DNA of 64,000 nucleotides from Mucilaginibacter sp. PAMB04168 (GCF_039634365.2 NZ_CP155079.2:3782001-3846000); one strand, 5' to 3'; shown: positions 16,211 through 25,249, counted from the first letter of the stretch. Notes: a model not told the origin generated them from the sequence alone. Numbers and translations: made by a program.

Positions 16211-16531
16211 ATGACAAAAGCAATTTTATTACAACTTGGAGGTGGCATGGCTACCGGCCAGATCGTCACTATGGTGTTAATCATTGTGGTGTTTTATTTT
16301 TTCATGATACGCCCTCAGGTTAAAAAGCAAAAAGACCAAAAAAAATATGTTGATGAGTTGAAAAAAGGCGATAGGATAGTTACCACTGCCGGTATACACG
16401 GCCGCATCATAGACCTGAACGATACAACGTTTTTGGTAGAGGTTGAAAACGGCAAGATCCGTTTTGATAAATCGGCAATATCGCTGGATGCTTCTAAAGC
16501 CTTAAATACTCCTGCAGTTACTAAAGCATAA
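16211..16531 (+). CDS. yajC: preprotein translocase subunit YajC
   Basis: YajC is the small accessory subunit of the SecDF-YajC complex, which assists Sec-dependent protein export. The 106-residue protein has one N-terminal membrane helix (about 16-37, ending YFFMIRPQ). The characteristic KKQKDQKKYVDELKKGDRIVTTAGIHGRI follows, then a small beta-domain. It is the third gene of the nusB operon, 13 bases after DUF1573, and is followed by a terminator. Confidence 0.95.
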   Translation: MTKAILLQLGGGMATGQIVTMVLIIVVFYFFMIRPQVKKQKDQKKYVDELKKGDRIVTTAGIHGRIIDLNDTTFLVEVENGKIRFDKSAISLDASKALNTPAVTKA

Positions 16532-16550
16532 CCGCACTGAAATAGAACTT

Positions 16551-16588
16551 AAAATGCCGTTCCCTTGCAAGTAAGGAAACGGCATTTT
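16551..16588 (+). terminator. terminator of the nusB-yajC operon
   Basis: AAAATGCCGTT-c-CCTT pairs with AAGG-a-AACGGCATTTT around a short loop: 15 pairs with one mismatch, ending in TTTT. Confidence 0.8.
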
Positions 16589-16614
16589 ACATTTACGCTA
16601 ATTATACTTTTTGC

Positions 16615-17559
16615 ATGCCCATTATAAAATTGTCAGTATCTGAGCGCAGACGCCTTACGGTGTTTTTCTTTTGCCTGGTGCTGGCATTAGTGGCCTGGGT
16701 ATTCGCTACTCTGTCGGGCAGCTACAATTTTACGGTTAAGCAGGTACTCACCTTTAAAAATGCGCCGCAGCGCCGTGCGTTCAGGGCTCTGCAAGCCGAT
16801 ACCGTAGAAACCACCATACAAGGCAGTGGGTGGCAAATGCTTTTTTCCCGTATGAAAATTAGCGACCAGCCTGTGGCCGTAGACCTCCATACTTTAGAAC
16901 ATAGCAACTTTATAGCGCTTAACACACAAATAGAGCAAATCAACAAAAAGAAAGATTCAGCTCACCGGATAATCGCTTTTAACCCCGACACATTATACTT
17001 TGACTTCACTAATCGTGTAGTAAAAAAAGTACCTGTGGAACCTGTTCTCGACATTGTTTATGAGCGGCAGTTTGCTCCATCAGGTAAAACAAGCATTCAC
17101 CCGGCATATATTACATTAAACGGGCCCGAAAATGTTATTACCAGTATCCATTCATGGAAAACCGACACCTTAGCAGCAACACGTGTAAATAATGATGTAA
17201 CGGCTACGCTCAAACTACAGCCTGTTAAAGTAGGCAACATTAGTATTTACCCTAAAGCGGTGCAAATACATATTCCAGTTGAGGAGTTTACCGAGAAGAC
17301 TTTGCGTATTCCCATAAAGCTGATTAACAACCCGCATTATTATCATGTAAAAATTGTTCCGCAGTTTGTAGCTATAAAATTTATGGTGCCGCTTAGTCGT
17401 TACATGGAGATTGATGAAAACTTTTTTGAAGCTACAGCCGATCTGGCTTTATGGGAAAAAGGGTACAGCGTATTGCCTGTAGACGTTAGCCGCATGCCGG
17501 CCTATTGTAAGGTAATGAGCGTTGTACCGCGTAATGTTGATTTTTTAGTAACAAAATAA
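16615..17559 (+). CDS. YbbR-domain protein (CdaR-like)
   Basis: The 314-residue protein has an N-terminal membrane helix (about 13-33) followed by extracytoplasmic repeats of the YbbR type. Visible repeat hallmarks are VVKKVPVEPVLDI and the VEPVLDIVYERQFAPSGKTSIHPAYITLNGPENVI unit. In Firmicutes YbbR (CdaR) binds the diadenylate cyclase CdaA, but here no cyclase gene is near, so the role is open. It begins a second operon after the yajC terminator: coaE starts two bases after its stop. A TACTTTTT box at 16605-16612 ends only 2 bases before the ATG, so it may not be the true promoter. Confidence 0.85.
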   Translation: MPIIKLSVSERRRLTVFFFCLVLALVAWVFATLSGSYNFTVKQVLTFKNAPQRRAFRALQADTVETTIQGSGWQMLFSRMKISDQPVAVDLHTLEHSNFIALNTQIEQINKKKDSAHRIIAFNPDTLYFDFTNRVVKKVPVEPVLDIVYERQFAPSGKTSIHPAYITLNGPENVITSIHSWKTDTLAATRVNNDVTATLKLQPVKVGNISIYPKAVQIHIPVEEFTEKTLRIPIKLINNPHYYHVKIVPQFVAIKFMVPLSRYMEIDENFFEATADLALWEKGYSVLPVDVSRMPAYCKVMSVVPRNVDFLVTK

Positions 17560-17560
17560 G

Positions 17561-18163
17561 ATGCTTAAAATTGGGATAACAGGCAATATAGGCAGCGGAA
17601 AAACAACCGTAAGCCAGGTGTTTGAACTTTTAGGCATACCCGTTTTTTATGCTGACTATCATGCTAAAAATGTGATGGTAACCGATGCAGAATTGATAAG
17701 CGGCATCATGCAAGCTTTTGGTACTGAAGCTTATTTTGCTGATGGCCAATTGAACCGCAAGTACATATCCGGCATTGTATTCAATAATGAGGACGAATTG
17801 CAAAAACTAAATGCATTAGTGCATCCGGCAGTGTTCAGGGCGTTTGATGCCTGGGCTTTACAACATATCCATTCGCCTTATGTGCTTAAGGAAGCTGCCG
17901 TACTGTTTGAAAGCGGCTCCTATAAAGATTGCAATTACACCATTATAGTAACTGCACCAATAACTATGCGTATACAGCGTGTTATGCAGCGCGATGGTAT
18001 TAGCCAGCTTGAGGCGGAAAGCCGCAACGCCAAACAAATGCCGCAGGAAAAAAAAGAACAGCTGGCCAACTTTACTATCAAGAATGATAACTCAGAGCTG
18101 ATCATTCCGCAAATTTTGGCTTTACACCAACAGTTCCTCGAACTGTCTTCTACCCTTTCATGA
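17561..18163 (+). CDS. coaE: dephospho-CoA kinase
   Basis: CoaE phosphorylates dephospho-CoA at the 3' position of the ribose, the last step of coenzyme A synthesis. The 200-residue protein starts with the P-loop GNIGSGKTTVSQVFELLGIPVFYAD (about 7-31). It also has the HPAVF and LKEAAVLFESG segments typical of CoaE and MQRDGISQLEAESRNAKQMPQEKK in the lid region. Its ATGA end overlaps the start of the next gene by 4 bases, indicating translational coupling. Confidence 0.95.
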   Translation: MLKIGITGNIGSGKTTVSQVFELLGIPVFYADYHAKNVMVTDAELISGIMQAFGTEAYFADGQLNRKYISGIVFNNEDELQKLNALVHPAVFRAFDAWALQHIHSPYVLKEAAVLFESGSYKDCNYTIIVTAPITMRIQRVMQRDGISQLEAESRNAKQMPQEKKEQLANFTIKNDNSELIIPQILALHQQFLELSSTLS

Positions 18164-19101
18164 CTATTTTAGATGACTTTTTGGCCTTTGATGAAAATGG
18201 CCTGTACTGCAAATACGGTAAGTTTTATTTGGACCCCAAGCAACCTGTTGAACATGCCGTAATAAGTCATGCTCATGGTGATCATGCTGTACCCGGCAAT
18301 CTTAACGTTTACTGCACCACTCCCACAGCCGATTTTATGCGGCTGAGATATGGTAAAAATGCAGGTAAAAATTTTAGCTTGTTCGGTTGGCACCAAACGT
18401 TTTTGTTAGGTGAGGTTAGCGTAAGCTTCCTTTCAGCCGGGCATATATTGGGTTCGGCACAGGTAATTATGCAGCACCGCGGCGTTACTTACCTGTATAC
18501 CGGCGATTATAAGCTGCAGGCCGATGCAACCTGCGAACCAATTGAATGGATAAAGGCTGATGTGCTAATTACAGAAAGTACATTTGCTAACCCCGCTACG
18601 CTCCACCCTGATCCGGAGGCTGAAATTCAAAAACTTAATTCCATTCAAAGCAATATATTGCTTGGCGCTTACGGACTGGGCAAAGCGCAGCGCCTTATTA
18701 AAATGATAAACGATTACGCACCACAAAAACAGGTGCTGGTTCATTTCCGCATTGCACCGCTAAATGCCATTTACGAAAAAAATGGCTTTAACCTGGGCAA
18801 ATACCAGCTTTACAACCGCAAGCTAATGAAGAACCAGGAGCAGTTTGTTTATGTAGTGCCGCCGTTTACTTTTGATAGTTACGCACGTGCCACAGGTGTA
18901 AAGCGGCTGTTTGCCTCAGGGTGGAAAAACCTGCAGGTGAATGAGCAGGATACCCTATTTATATCTGACCATGCCGACTGGAGCGACGTATTACAGGCTA
19001 TTGACCATGTATCACCTACACAAGTTTGGACATTGCACGGCGAGGGTATACATTTAAAAAATTATCTTGGTAGCCGAATATTTACTAAAGCCCTTAACTA
19101 A
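18160..19101 (+). CDS. metallo-beta-lactamase-fold exonuclease (ligase-associated type)
   Basis: The 313-residue protein carries the MBL metal site SHAHGDHA (about 34-41). It also has GHILGSAQV, YTGDYKLQADATCEP, ITESTFANP and SDHADWSD, all typical of the CPSF/SNM1-like branch. The closest family I recognise is the ligase-associated DNA exonuclease found in bacterial repair clusters. No ATP-dependent DNA ligase or Lhr helicase is present in this window, so it stands apart from that cluster here. It overlaps coaE by 4 bases and is followed after 5 bases by the DUF5522 gene. Confidence 0.85.
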   Translation: MTILDDFLAFDENGLYCKYGKFYLDPKQPVEHAVISHAHGDHAVPGNLNVYCTTPTADFMRLRYGKNAGKNFSLFGWHQTFLLGEVSVSFLSAGHILGSAQVIMQHRGVTYLYTGDYKLQADATCEPIEWIKADVLITESTFANPATLHPDPEAEIQKLNSIQSNILLGAYGLGKAQRLIKMINDYAPQKQVLVHFRIAPLNAIYEKNGFNLGKYQLYNRKLMKNQEQFVYVVPPFTFDSYARATGVKRLFASGWKNLQVNEQDTLFISDHADWSDVLQAIDHVSPTQVWTLHGEGIHLKNYLGSRIFTKALN

Positions 19102-19106
19102 GCCGT

Positions 19107-19268
19107 ATGCTAATTAAGGGTACCGACTATTACATTAACGTTGAAGGAAATTATGTTTTCACGCGCGAGTATCACCTCAAACGAGGGCATTGCTGTAAAA
19201 ACAAATGCCTTCATTGCCCCTGGCTGTTTGGGCAACCAAAAACACCAAAAGGTTGTAAAAAAAAATAA
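19107..19268 (+). CDS. DUF5522 small cysteine-rich protein
   Basis: A 53-codon gene begins 5 bases after the exonuclease stop. Its product has the DUF5522 pattern: YYINVEGNYVFTREYHLKRG, then HCCKNKCLHCPW with four Cys and one His arranged CC-x3-C-x2-C, and a Lys-rich tail. The cysteines could bind zinc. Function is unknown; the family is small and widespread in Bacteroidota. Codon use and operon position support a real gene. It ends at the TAA 19266-19268. Confidence 0.85.
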   Translation: MLIKGTDYYINVEGNYVFTREYHLKRGHCCKNKCLHCPWLFGQPKTPKGCKKK

Positions 19269-19300
19269 ATGTAACAGCTTATTTACTATAATTGTAACGG

Positions 19301-19750
19301 ATGAAAATAGAAGACGAAATACAGAGCAGTAAATTCGAAGACAACTACCATAAAGCAGTCATCAATATTTCATATACTTATAGTTGGATGAGCAACCTGC
19401 TGCGCATCCATTTCGAAAAGTATAACCTTACCAGCCAGCAATTTAATGTGCTGCGTATTTTACGCGGCCAAAGCCCCAAACCGGCTACCATAAACATGAT
19501 TAAGGAGCGCATGATCGACAAAATGTCGGATGCCTCGCGTATTGTGGACCGCCTGGTGCAAAAAGAACTGGTATCGCGTTGCACCAACAACGCTGACCGC
19601 CGGGCGGTTGATATTCATATTACCGAAAAAGGTTTAGAGGTGCTTGCAAAAATGGATGCCGAATTTAAAACGGCCAACCTTTTCAAAAACCATTTTACTG
19701 AAGAAGAAGCCTCTACCCTAAGCAATTTACTGGATAAGTTGCGAGGATAA
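19301..19750 (+). CDS. MarR-family transcriptional regulator
   Basis: The 149-residue protein has the MarR winged helix: LTSQQFNVLRILRGQ, then INMIKERMIDKMSDASRIVDRLVQKELVSR as the recognition helix, and the wing NADRRAVDIHITEKGLEVL with the conserved DRR. It is a dimeric repressor responding to small molecules or oxidants; ligand and targets are unknown. It lies 32 bases after the DUF5522 gene. A TATAATTG box at 19287-19294 could give a nearly leaderless start. Confidence 0.9.
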   Translation: MKIEDEIQSSKFEDNYHKAVINISYTYSWMSNLLRIHFEKYNLTSQQFNVLRILRGQSPKPATINMIKERMIDKMSDASRIVDRLVQKELVSRCTNNADRRAVDIHITEKGLEVLAKMDAEFKTANLFKNHFTEEEASTLSNLLDKLRG

Positions 19751-19803
19751 TATTGTATTAGGTATAATTACCGTGCAGTTTTGAAACCGTTTAGATTAAA
19801 AAA

Positions 19804-22188
19804 TTAGAACGGCAACCCTATACCAAAATTAATCTGCATAAAACGGTAAGGCTCGTTATTGCTGTTATAGTAAGCATCTTTAAATGATCCTGCTTTAAAC
19901 AGTTCGTCGAAATGCCTTAACAGCACATACTGATCGCGACCTGTGAACTGTGGATCCTTAAACTTAAACGCTGCATCCAAACGAAAAACAAAGAAAGTTA
20001 AATCAAACCGCAAACCGGTACCGATACCAATAGCGGTAGACTGGAATAGGTTGTTCAATTTAAATTCGCCGCCTGGGTTCTCTACAGATTCTTTTAAGCG
20101 CCATATATTTCCAAAATCCATAAAGAAAGCGCCTTTAACCTTGGAGCCATAAAAGTCATTAGCTATCTTATACCGGTATTCGGCATTGCCTATAATTTTT
20201 ATCTCCCCAAATTGATCGAGGTATTTTAATCTGTTACGTAGCGTATTGGTAGTGTATATAGCTCTATTAAACTTACCCGGGCCAAGTGTGCGTGGTAACC
20301 AGGCACGCATGTCATTAGCACCGCCTGCATAAAAGTTCTTTTCAAAAATAAGCTGATCGCTGTTACCAAATGGAATGCCAATGCCCGGGTTTATGCGAAA
20401 AACAAATTGCTGCTCATTAGTACCAAAGCTCTTGTAAAAACGCAAGTCTACATCGGCCTTGGCATATTGGGCAAATGTATAACCAAACATAGTACGCTGC
20501 CCTGCGGTATCACGCGGCGTGTTAAACAAGTTACTGAGTGCGCTTAACGTATTGCCACCAATATCTGCCGAACCTCTGAAGTATATAAAGTTTGCCAGTG
20601 TGTTCAACTTATTGGCATTAAGTTGAAATGTATATTGTGTGCTGGTAGTAAATACGGTACGGCCAATAAGATAAACGTATGAGTACCTGTCCTGCTTTAA
20701 TAATGAATCTTTAGCGCTGGGATCAATGGTTCCATTTGAAAACTCAATACTGATTGGTGTAAAGGAGTGCTGCTTGCGGGTAGTCTCTATCCAGTCATAA
20801 GTAATGGAATTGATAAAGCTGCGGCGTTTAACCAGTCCATTTTGATAGAATAACTGAAAGTTTGACGAGAAGGTGGTATGCGGCACGCCGTACTTACCTA
20901 ATACCGGCACATTAAAGGGCGCTATAATGCGCGGATAAACCAGATTTACCCCAATTTTAAAGTCTTGATTTTGTATGCCACCAATTATGCCTGAATTTTC
21001 GCCACCATATAAAACACTATAATTGAGCTTAAATTGCAATATTTCAGCCTGCTTAAACAAATTGCGGTTGGTAAAAGTGTTACCGATGTTGAAGCCGAAC
21101 CCGGTCCCCGAAAAGAAATCAAAAAACGCCGGTCCTGAGTGCAGGTATTCAGCCTCAATCCGGTCAGACATGCGCTTGAGTGGAATAATATCTATACGGC
21201 TGTCTAAACGTCGGTTAGTACTGTCGGGCAGCTTCTTATACACTGGGTTAGGCACATTCCTGAACACATTAAGCTCTGATAAGCGCGATGTGGTGAGTGT
21301 TTGCTGGTCAATGTTATAAATATCTCCCTTTCGCTGAAATATGTACCTGGTAAGCGCATTAGGCTTAAAACGGCGCGAATAATCTACAAACGTAAATTGC
21401 GAGTCTACTTTTAAAGTATCAGCCAAACCGGTAGTGCGGCCGGTTGAGGTTGATATTGTAATAAGTGTGTTATTGATTTTGTATATGGGATGTTCTTTTT
21501 TGCCGGGCGGATTGTCGATGATCATTTTGATATCCACTACGCTATTGTTAAAAGTGGTATCGTAGTTGTAGTTTACGTATTGTCTGTAAAAATCATAATA
21601 GCCATTACGTTTCATCACCTGGTAAAACTCGTCGCGGTCGTAGGCTAAACTATCCAGGTCAAAACGCCCACCGGGCTGTACATGCGAAAAACGCCTGCGA
21701 TTCACCCGGTACAAGGCCTGAACTTTAGGGTCGCCCACACTATCCTGAATGTTCCTTATCCTGAAAAGCGGACCTTGTTTGGCGGTAAACTTAAGGTAAG
21801 CCTTTTTTTGCTTGGTTTCGATATCGCTGGCCACGATTGCCTTTACATAACCTTTGTTACGCAGAAAGCGCTCAATTTGCAGGCGCGAATATTCGACCAG
21901 GCTACTATCTAACAAAGCGGGTGGTTCACCTAAATCTTTTTTGCCTTTTCTGTTAAAAAGGTAGTAAAGTTGCAGGTTAAACCAGCTATTAGGCTGTTGC
22001 AGGCGGTCAACGTGCAATAAAGCTGCATCCGAAAATTCTTTGTCTACGCTGTCAACTTTTATACCACGCACCAGGTACTGGTTATCGGGTACCCCCCGGG
22101 TTAAGCTGCAGCCACTCACCGTAAAAATTAAAAGAATACTTATTATTGCAAGGCAGTAAAGCTTAGTTTCCGGGTAGAATGGTTTCAA
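19804..22188 (-). CDS. tamL: TamL-type BamA/TamA-family outer-membrane lipoprotein
   Basis: The 794-residue protein starts with a lipoprotein signal with lipobox VSGC (Cys about 27), so it is a lipid-anchored Omp85 member, which is the Bacteroidota TamL variant of TamA. POTRA-like segments occupy about 40-320 and a 16-strand barrel the rest. The Omp85 hallmark is in YAGGANDMRAWLPRTLGPG (a [VI]RG[FY]-like block, here MRAW). TamL works with TamB to move lipids or proteins to the outer membrane; tamB is not in the window. Its start codon overlaps that of the divergent methyltransferase by 10 bases. Confidence 0.88.
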   Translation of the reverse strand: MKPFYPETKLYCLAIISILLIFTVSGCSLTRGVPDNQYLVRGIKVDSVDKEFSDAALLHVDRLQQPNSWFNLQLYYLFNRKGKKDLGEPPALLDSSLVEYSRLQIERFLRNKGYVKAIVASDIETKQKKAYLKFTAKQGPLFRIRNIQDSVGDPKVQALYRVNRRRFSHVQPGGRFDLDSLAYDRDEFYQVMKRNGYYDFYRQYVNYNYDTTFNNSVVDIKMIIDNPPGKKEHPIYKINNTLITISTSTGRTTGLADTLKVDSQFTFVDYSRRFKPNALTRYIFQRKGDIYNIDQQTLTTSRLSELNVFRNVPNPVYKKLPDSTNRRLDSRIDIIPLKRMSDRIEAEYLHSGPAFFDFFSGTGFGFNIGNTFTNRNLFKQAEILQFKLNYSVLYGGENSGIIGGIQNQDFKIGVNLVYPRIIAPFNVPVLGKYGVPHTTFSSNFQLFYQNGLVKRRSFINSITYDWIETTRKQHSFTPISIEFSNGTIDPSAKDSLLKQDRYSYVYLIGRTVFTTSTQYTFQLNANKLNTLANFIYFRGSADIGGNTLSALSNLFNTPRDTAGQRTMFGYTFAQYAKADVDLRFYKSFGTNEQQFVFRINPGIGIPFGNSDQLIFEKNFYAGGANDMRAWLPRTLGPGKFNRAIYTTNTLRNRLKYLDQFGEIKIIGNAEYRYKIANDFYGSKVKGAFFMDFGNIWRLKESVENPGGEFKLNNLFQSTAIGIGTGLRFDLTFFVFRLDAAFKFKDPQFTGRDQYVLLRHFDELFKAGSFKDAYYNSNNEPYRFMQINFGIGLPF

Positions 22189-22928
22189 AATCTCAGATCA
22201 GTTTAATAAAGTCCTTACAACAAAAAAAATTCCGCAAAGAGCACCGGCTTTTTGTGGCCGAAGGCTATAAATCTGTATCAGAATTTATAGCAGCAAGTTA
22301 CCATATACAAACGGTATATCATACGCCCGATGTAAGTGCAAAATTGCATAAACTATCAAAGAAAATCAATTTTCAAGAGATATCGGCAGCAGATCTGCAA
22401 AAAATAAGCAGCCTTACCACTCCACAGGAAGTATTAGCCGTTATAAAAATGCCCGAATGGCCCGCTTTAACGCAAACGCAGTTGGTTAATACTTTTACGC
22501 TGGTGCTGGATGGCGTACAGGATCCCGGCAACTTGGGCACCATCATTCGTACGGCCGACTGGTTCGGCATCCAAAATATTATTTGCTCGGAAGATACTGT
22601 TGATGCTTATAACCCAAAGGTTGTACAGGCTACTATGGGCTCGTTGGCACGTGTAAAGGTGCATTATAGCAACCTGGCCGAGCTGTTACCACATCTCAAT
22701 TTACCTGTTTTAGGCGCTATGCTAAATGGTGATAACATTTACACTACCGAATTTGGCCACGAAGGATTAATTGTGATGGGTAACGAAGGCAATGGCTTAC
22801 GCGCTGATATTCAACGCCTCGTTACACGGGCAATCACTATACCGCGCATTGGCGAGGCTGAATCATTGAATGTGGCGATAGCAACAGCGCTGTTTTGTTC
22901 AGAAATAGGTAGAAAAAGGTTTAAATAA
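22179..22928 (+). CDS. SpoU/TrmH-family RNA 2'-O-methyltransferase
   Basis: The 249-residue protein has the N-terminal L30e-like substrate-binding domain (about 1-95). A SPOUT catalytic domain follows, with motif 1 DGVQDPGNLGTIIRTADWFG, motif 2 VMGNEGNGLR and motif 3 IPRIGEAESLNVAIATAL forming the trefoil knot. It methylates a ribose in rRNA or tRNA using S-adenosylmethionine; the exact site is unknown. It is divergent from tamL with overlapping 5' ends, so its promoter must lie within the tamL coding region, or vice versa. Confidence 0.93.
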   Translation: MVSKSQISLIKSLQQKKFRKEHRLFVAEGYKSVSEFIAASYHIQTVYHTPDVSAKLHKLSKKINFQEISAADLQKISSLTTPQEVLAVIKMPEWPALTQTQLVNTFTLVLDGVQDPGNLGTIIRTADWFGIQNIICSEDTVDAYNPKVVQATMGSLARVKVHYSNLAELLPHLNLPVLGAMLNGDNIYTTEFGHEGLIVMGNEGNGLRADIQRLVTRAITIPRIGEAESLNVAIATALFCSEIGRKRFK

Positions 22929-22930
22929 TA

Positions 22931-22960
22931 TTGCTGGTGAATAAATAATTGTTATTTTTG
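22931..22960 (+). promoter_or_regulatory. promoter of tRNA-Cys
   Basis: TTG (22931-22933), 19 bases, then TATTTTTG (22953-22960), an exact match to the Bacteroidota consensus, 14 bases before the mature tRNA 5' end. Confidence 0.75.
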
Positions 22961-22974
22961 CGCTCCATTAAAAT

Positions 22975-23048
22975 GGTCGGGTGGCCGAGTGGCTAGGCAG
23001 AGGTCTGCAAAACCTCGTACAGCGGTTCGAATCCGCTCTCGACCTCCA
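22975..23048 (+). tRNA. tRNA-Cys (anticodon GCA)
   Basis: A 74-base cloverleaf. The acceptor arm GGTCGGG pairs with CTCGACC (one G-U). The anticodon stem GAGGT/ACCTC encloses CTGCAAA with anticodon GCA. The T-arm is AGCGG-TTCGAAT-CCGCT, the discriminator base is T, and CCA is encoded. It is followed after 28 bases by a small gene with no intervening promoter. Confidence 0.97.
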
Positions 23049-23076
23049 AAGGGTTAACCGTTAAAGATAAATTACC

Positions 23077-23250
23077 ATGGGCGTAACACGTTTAAAAAGA
23101 AAAGACAGAAAAAATAAAACTGTATCTCGTTTAGAAGTACAGTTCTTGAAATTGGCTACTAACTTAGAGCTGGGAAGCCGCTCAGCAGAGCCTAAAAAGA
23201 GCCAGATTGCTAAAAACAATGCAGTTTTAGCTCAGCTTTCTTCTAAATAA
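23077..23250 (+). CDS. small basic protein downstream of tRNA-Cys
   Basis: A 57-codon gene whose product is rich in Lys and Arg: MGVTRLKRKDRKNKTVSRL, then a helical stretch EVQFLKLATNLELGSRSAE, and KKSQIAKNNAV. I do not recognise a function, though small basic proteins with this kind of opening (VTRLKRKDRKNK) seem familiar from Bacteroidota. The codons are those of highly expressed genes (CGT, TCT, GCT, AAA). It appears to share the tRNA-Cys transcript, and a strong terminator follows 18 bases after the stop. RNA binding is an inference from charge only. Confidence 0.8.
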   Translation: MGVTRLKRKDRKNKTVSRLEVQFLKLATNLELGSRSAEPKKSQIAKNNAVLAQLSSK

Positions 23251-23268
23251 GAAAACTGTCGTAATCAA

Positions 23269-23317
23269 GCAACAAAAAAAGACCTGCAGATATATCCTGC
23301 AGGTCTTTTTTTGTTGC
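23269..23317. terminator. bidirectional terminator with 21-bp perfect stem
   Basis: The arm at 23269-23289 (GCAAC, seven A, GACCTGCAG) pairs perfectly with 23297-23317 around ATATATC. Each strand ends in a T7 run. It lies between the small basic gene and converging pyrD. Confidence 0.9.
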
Positions 23318-23362
23318 TCATTTTCTCCGTGATCGCAAAGCAGGGATTCCAAATGACAATTG

Positions 23363-24412
23363 TTAGCTGGTTTGCGCTAACAACTTTTGATTAATGCGGC
23401 CAATCAGCGCCGGCCCTTCGTAAATAAAGCCGGTATATAATTGCACTAATACCGCGCCGGCAGCTAATTTCTCCAACGCATCCTCCGGTGAGTGTATGCC
23501 ACCCACTCCTATTATTGGAAACGATTGATTAGACTTTTGCGCCAAATACTTGATTACTGCTGTTGAGCGTTGCGTTAAAGGCTTACCACTCAAACCACCC
23601 ATTTCATTAACCACGCTTTGCGGCGCTGCTAATCCATCCCGACTTATGGTTGTATTTGTGGCAATTACGCCGGCGATACCGGTTTTTTGTACAATCTCAA
23701 CAATATCGTTCAGTTGCTCATCCGTTAAATCGGGTGCTATTTTAAGCAGTATCGGCCTGCTAATATCATTTTTGCGATTGCGTTGCTGCAGCGTGTTCAG
23801 GATGTTCATCAATGGTTCTTTTTCCTGCAGCGCCCGTAAGCCGGGTGTGTTAGGCGAGCTTACATTTACCACAAAATAATCAACCACATCAAACAGGCGG
23901 TCAAAACATTTTATGTAGTCGCTTACGGCGTCTTCGTTAGGCGTGTTTTTATTTTTGCCGATATTGCCGCCAATAATGACCGGATTTTTGGCAGCCTCAG
24001 CACTTTTGCGGTAAGCAGCTATACGCGATGCCAGTACATCTACCCCAAGGTTATTGAATCCCATTCGGTTAATTAAAGCGCCATCGGCAGGCAGTCTGAA
24101 CATACGGGGTTTGTCGTTCCCGGGTTGTGGCAATGGTGTTACCGTGCCCACTTCAATAAAACCAAAACCCAGGTTAGCCATTTCGGCTATGGTATCGCCG
24201 TTTTTATCAAACCCGGCTGCCAAACCAACCGGATTTTTAAATTTCAGACCGAATACCTCGCGCTCCAGTCGCTTATCGTTCACTGCCCAAATTGAACGAC
24301 TAAGTGCCGCCCCACCGGGTAACCGGTTAAAGCGTTTCAGGTTGCGGGTTACAAAATAATGTACCTTTTCAGGATCGAACTTAAATAAAATGGGTTTAAG
24401 TATGGAATACAT
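23363..24412 (-). CDS. pyrD: dihydroorotate dehydrogenase (quinone), class 2
   Basis: PyrD oxidises dihydroorotate to orotate in pyrimidine synthesis, passing electrons to membrane quinones. The 349-residue length and the N-terminal helix ([25 protein letters not shown]) mark the membrane-associated class 2 enzyme. FMN-binding and catalytic blocks are [24 protein letters not shown] and [14 protein letters not shown] (catalytic Ser at about 180), then GVGGI and [10 protein letters not shown] near the end. It is divergent from the SGNH hydrolase gene. Confidence 0.97.
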   Translation of the reverse strand: MYSILKPILFKFDPEKVHYFVTRNLKRFNRLPGGAALSRSIWAVNDKRLEREVFGLKFKNPVGLAAGFDKNGDTIAEMANLGFGFIEVGTVTPLPQPGNDKPRMFRLPADGALINRMGFNNLGVDVLASRIAAYRKSAEAAKNPVIIGGNIGKNKNTPNEDAVSDYIKCFDRLFDVVDYFVVNVSSPNTPGLRALQEKEPLMNILNTLQQRNRKNDISRPILLKIAPDLTDEQLNDIVEIVQKTGIAGVIATNTTISRDGLAAPQSVVNEMGGLSGKPLTQRSTAVIKYLAQKSNQSFPIIGVGGIHSPEDALEKLAAGAVLVQLYTGFIYEGPALIGRINQKLLAQTS

Positions 24413-24490
24413 AGCGCGAAGTTATAGCTTTATACACTCAGTTTGCAGATTTGATGCAAAGAATATACTTTAGCAAACCAACTTATTATA

Positions 24491-25249
24491 ATGAGTAACC
24501 AATTTAACCGACGTAATTTTATAAGCAGTGCCGCCACAGCCACTCTTGCTGCCATCGCTATACCCGATATGGTATCGGCTGCTGTAAAAAATGAGAATGC
24601 TAAAAAGCTAACCTTAAATGCTAATGATATCATCCTGTTTCAAGGTGATAGTATTACCGATTCCGGTCGCAACCGCACTAATACATCGCCTAATAGTAAC
24701 GGGATGCTGGGCAGTGGTTATCCATACCTGGCCAGCGCCGATCTACTGCTCAAAAACCCCGGAAAGGATTTCAAGATATATAATAGGGGGATCAGCGGAA
24801 ACAAAGTTTTTCAATTGGCCGACCGCTGGGATGCCGACTGCCTGCAGATTAAACCCAATGTACTGAGCATAATGATAGGCGTGAACGATTTTTGGCATAC
24901 GCTAACCAACGGTTACCAAGGCACGATTGATACTTACCGTACTGATTACAGGAAGCTGTTAGACCGTACTAAACAAGCGCTACCCGATGTGAAATTTATT
25001 ATAGGTGAACCGTTTGCGGTTAAAGGTGTTAAATCTGTAAACGATAACTGGTATCCCAAATTCAATGAATACCGCCGGGTGGCGCGCGAAATTGCTGCCG
25101 AATACGATGCGCCTTTCATCCCTTACCAGGATGTATTTGATGAAGCACAAAAAACAACCCCAGGCAGCTACTGGACTGCTGACGGCGTACACCCTACTCT
25201 TGCAGGCGCCAACTTAATGGCCCAGGCATGGTTAAAAGCAGTGAAGTAA
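24491..25249 (+). CDS. SGNH/GDSL hydrolase with Tat-like signal peptide
   Basis: The 252-residue protein begins with a twin-arginine-like signal (NRRNFISSAATATLAAIAIP), so it is probably exported folded. SGNH blocks follow: FQGDSITDSG at about 51-60, IYNRGISGNKV, GVNDFW at about 130-135 and WTADGVHPTLAG near the C-terminus with the catalytic Asp/His pair. It is likely a carbohydrate or lipid esterase; the family includes rhamnogalacturonan acetylesterase-like enzymes. No polysaccharide-utilisation genes are nearby, so the substrate is open. Confidence 0.88.
   Translation: MSNQFNRRNFISSAATATLAAIAIPDMVSAAVKNENAKKLTLNANDIILFQGDSITDSGRNRTNTSPNSNGMLGSGYPYLASADLLLKNPGKDFKIYNRGISGNKVFQLADRWDADCLQIKPNVLSIMIGVNDFWHTLTNGYQGTIDTYRTDYRKLLDRTKQALPDVKFIIGEPFAVKGVKSVNDNWYPKFNEYRRVAREIAAEYDAPFIPYQDVFDEAQKTTPGSYWTADGVHPTLAGANLMAQAWLKAVK

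Noticed and set aside
16605..16612. Promoter box TACTTTTT two bases before the ybbR ATG
   Set aside because: It would place the transcription start inside the gene, and the last base does not fit, so it is mentioned only in the gene entry.
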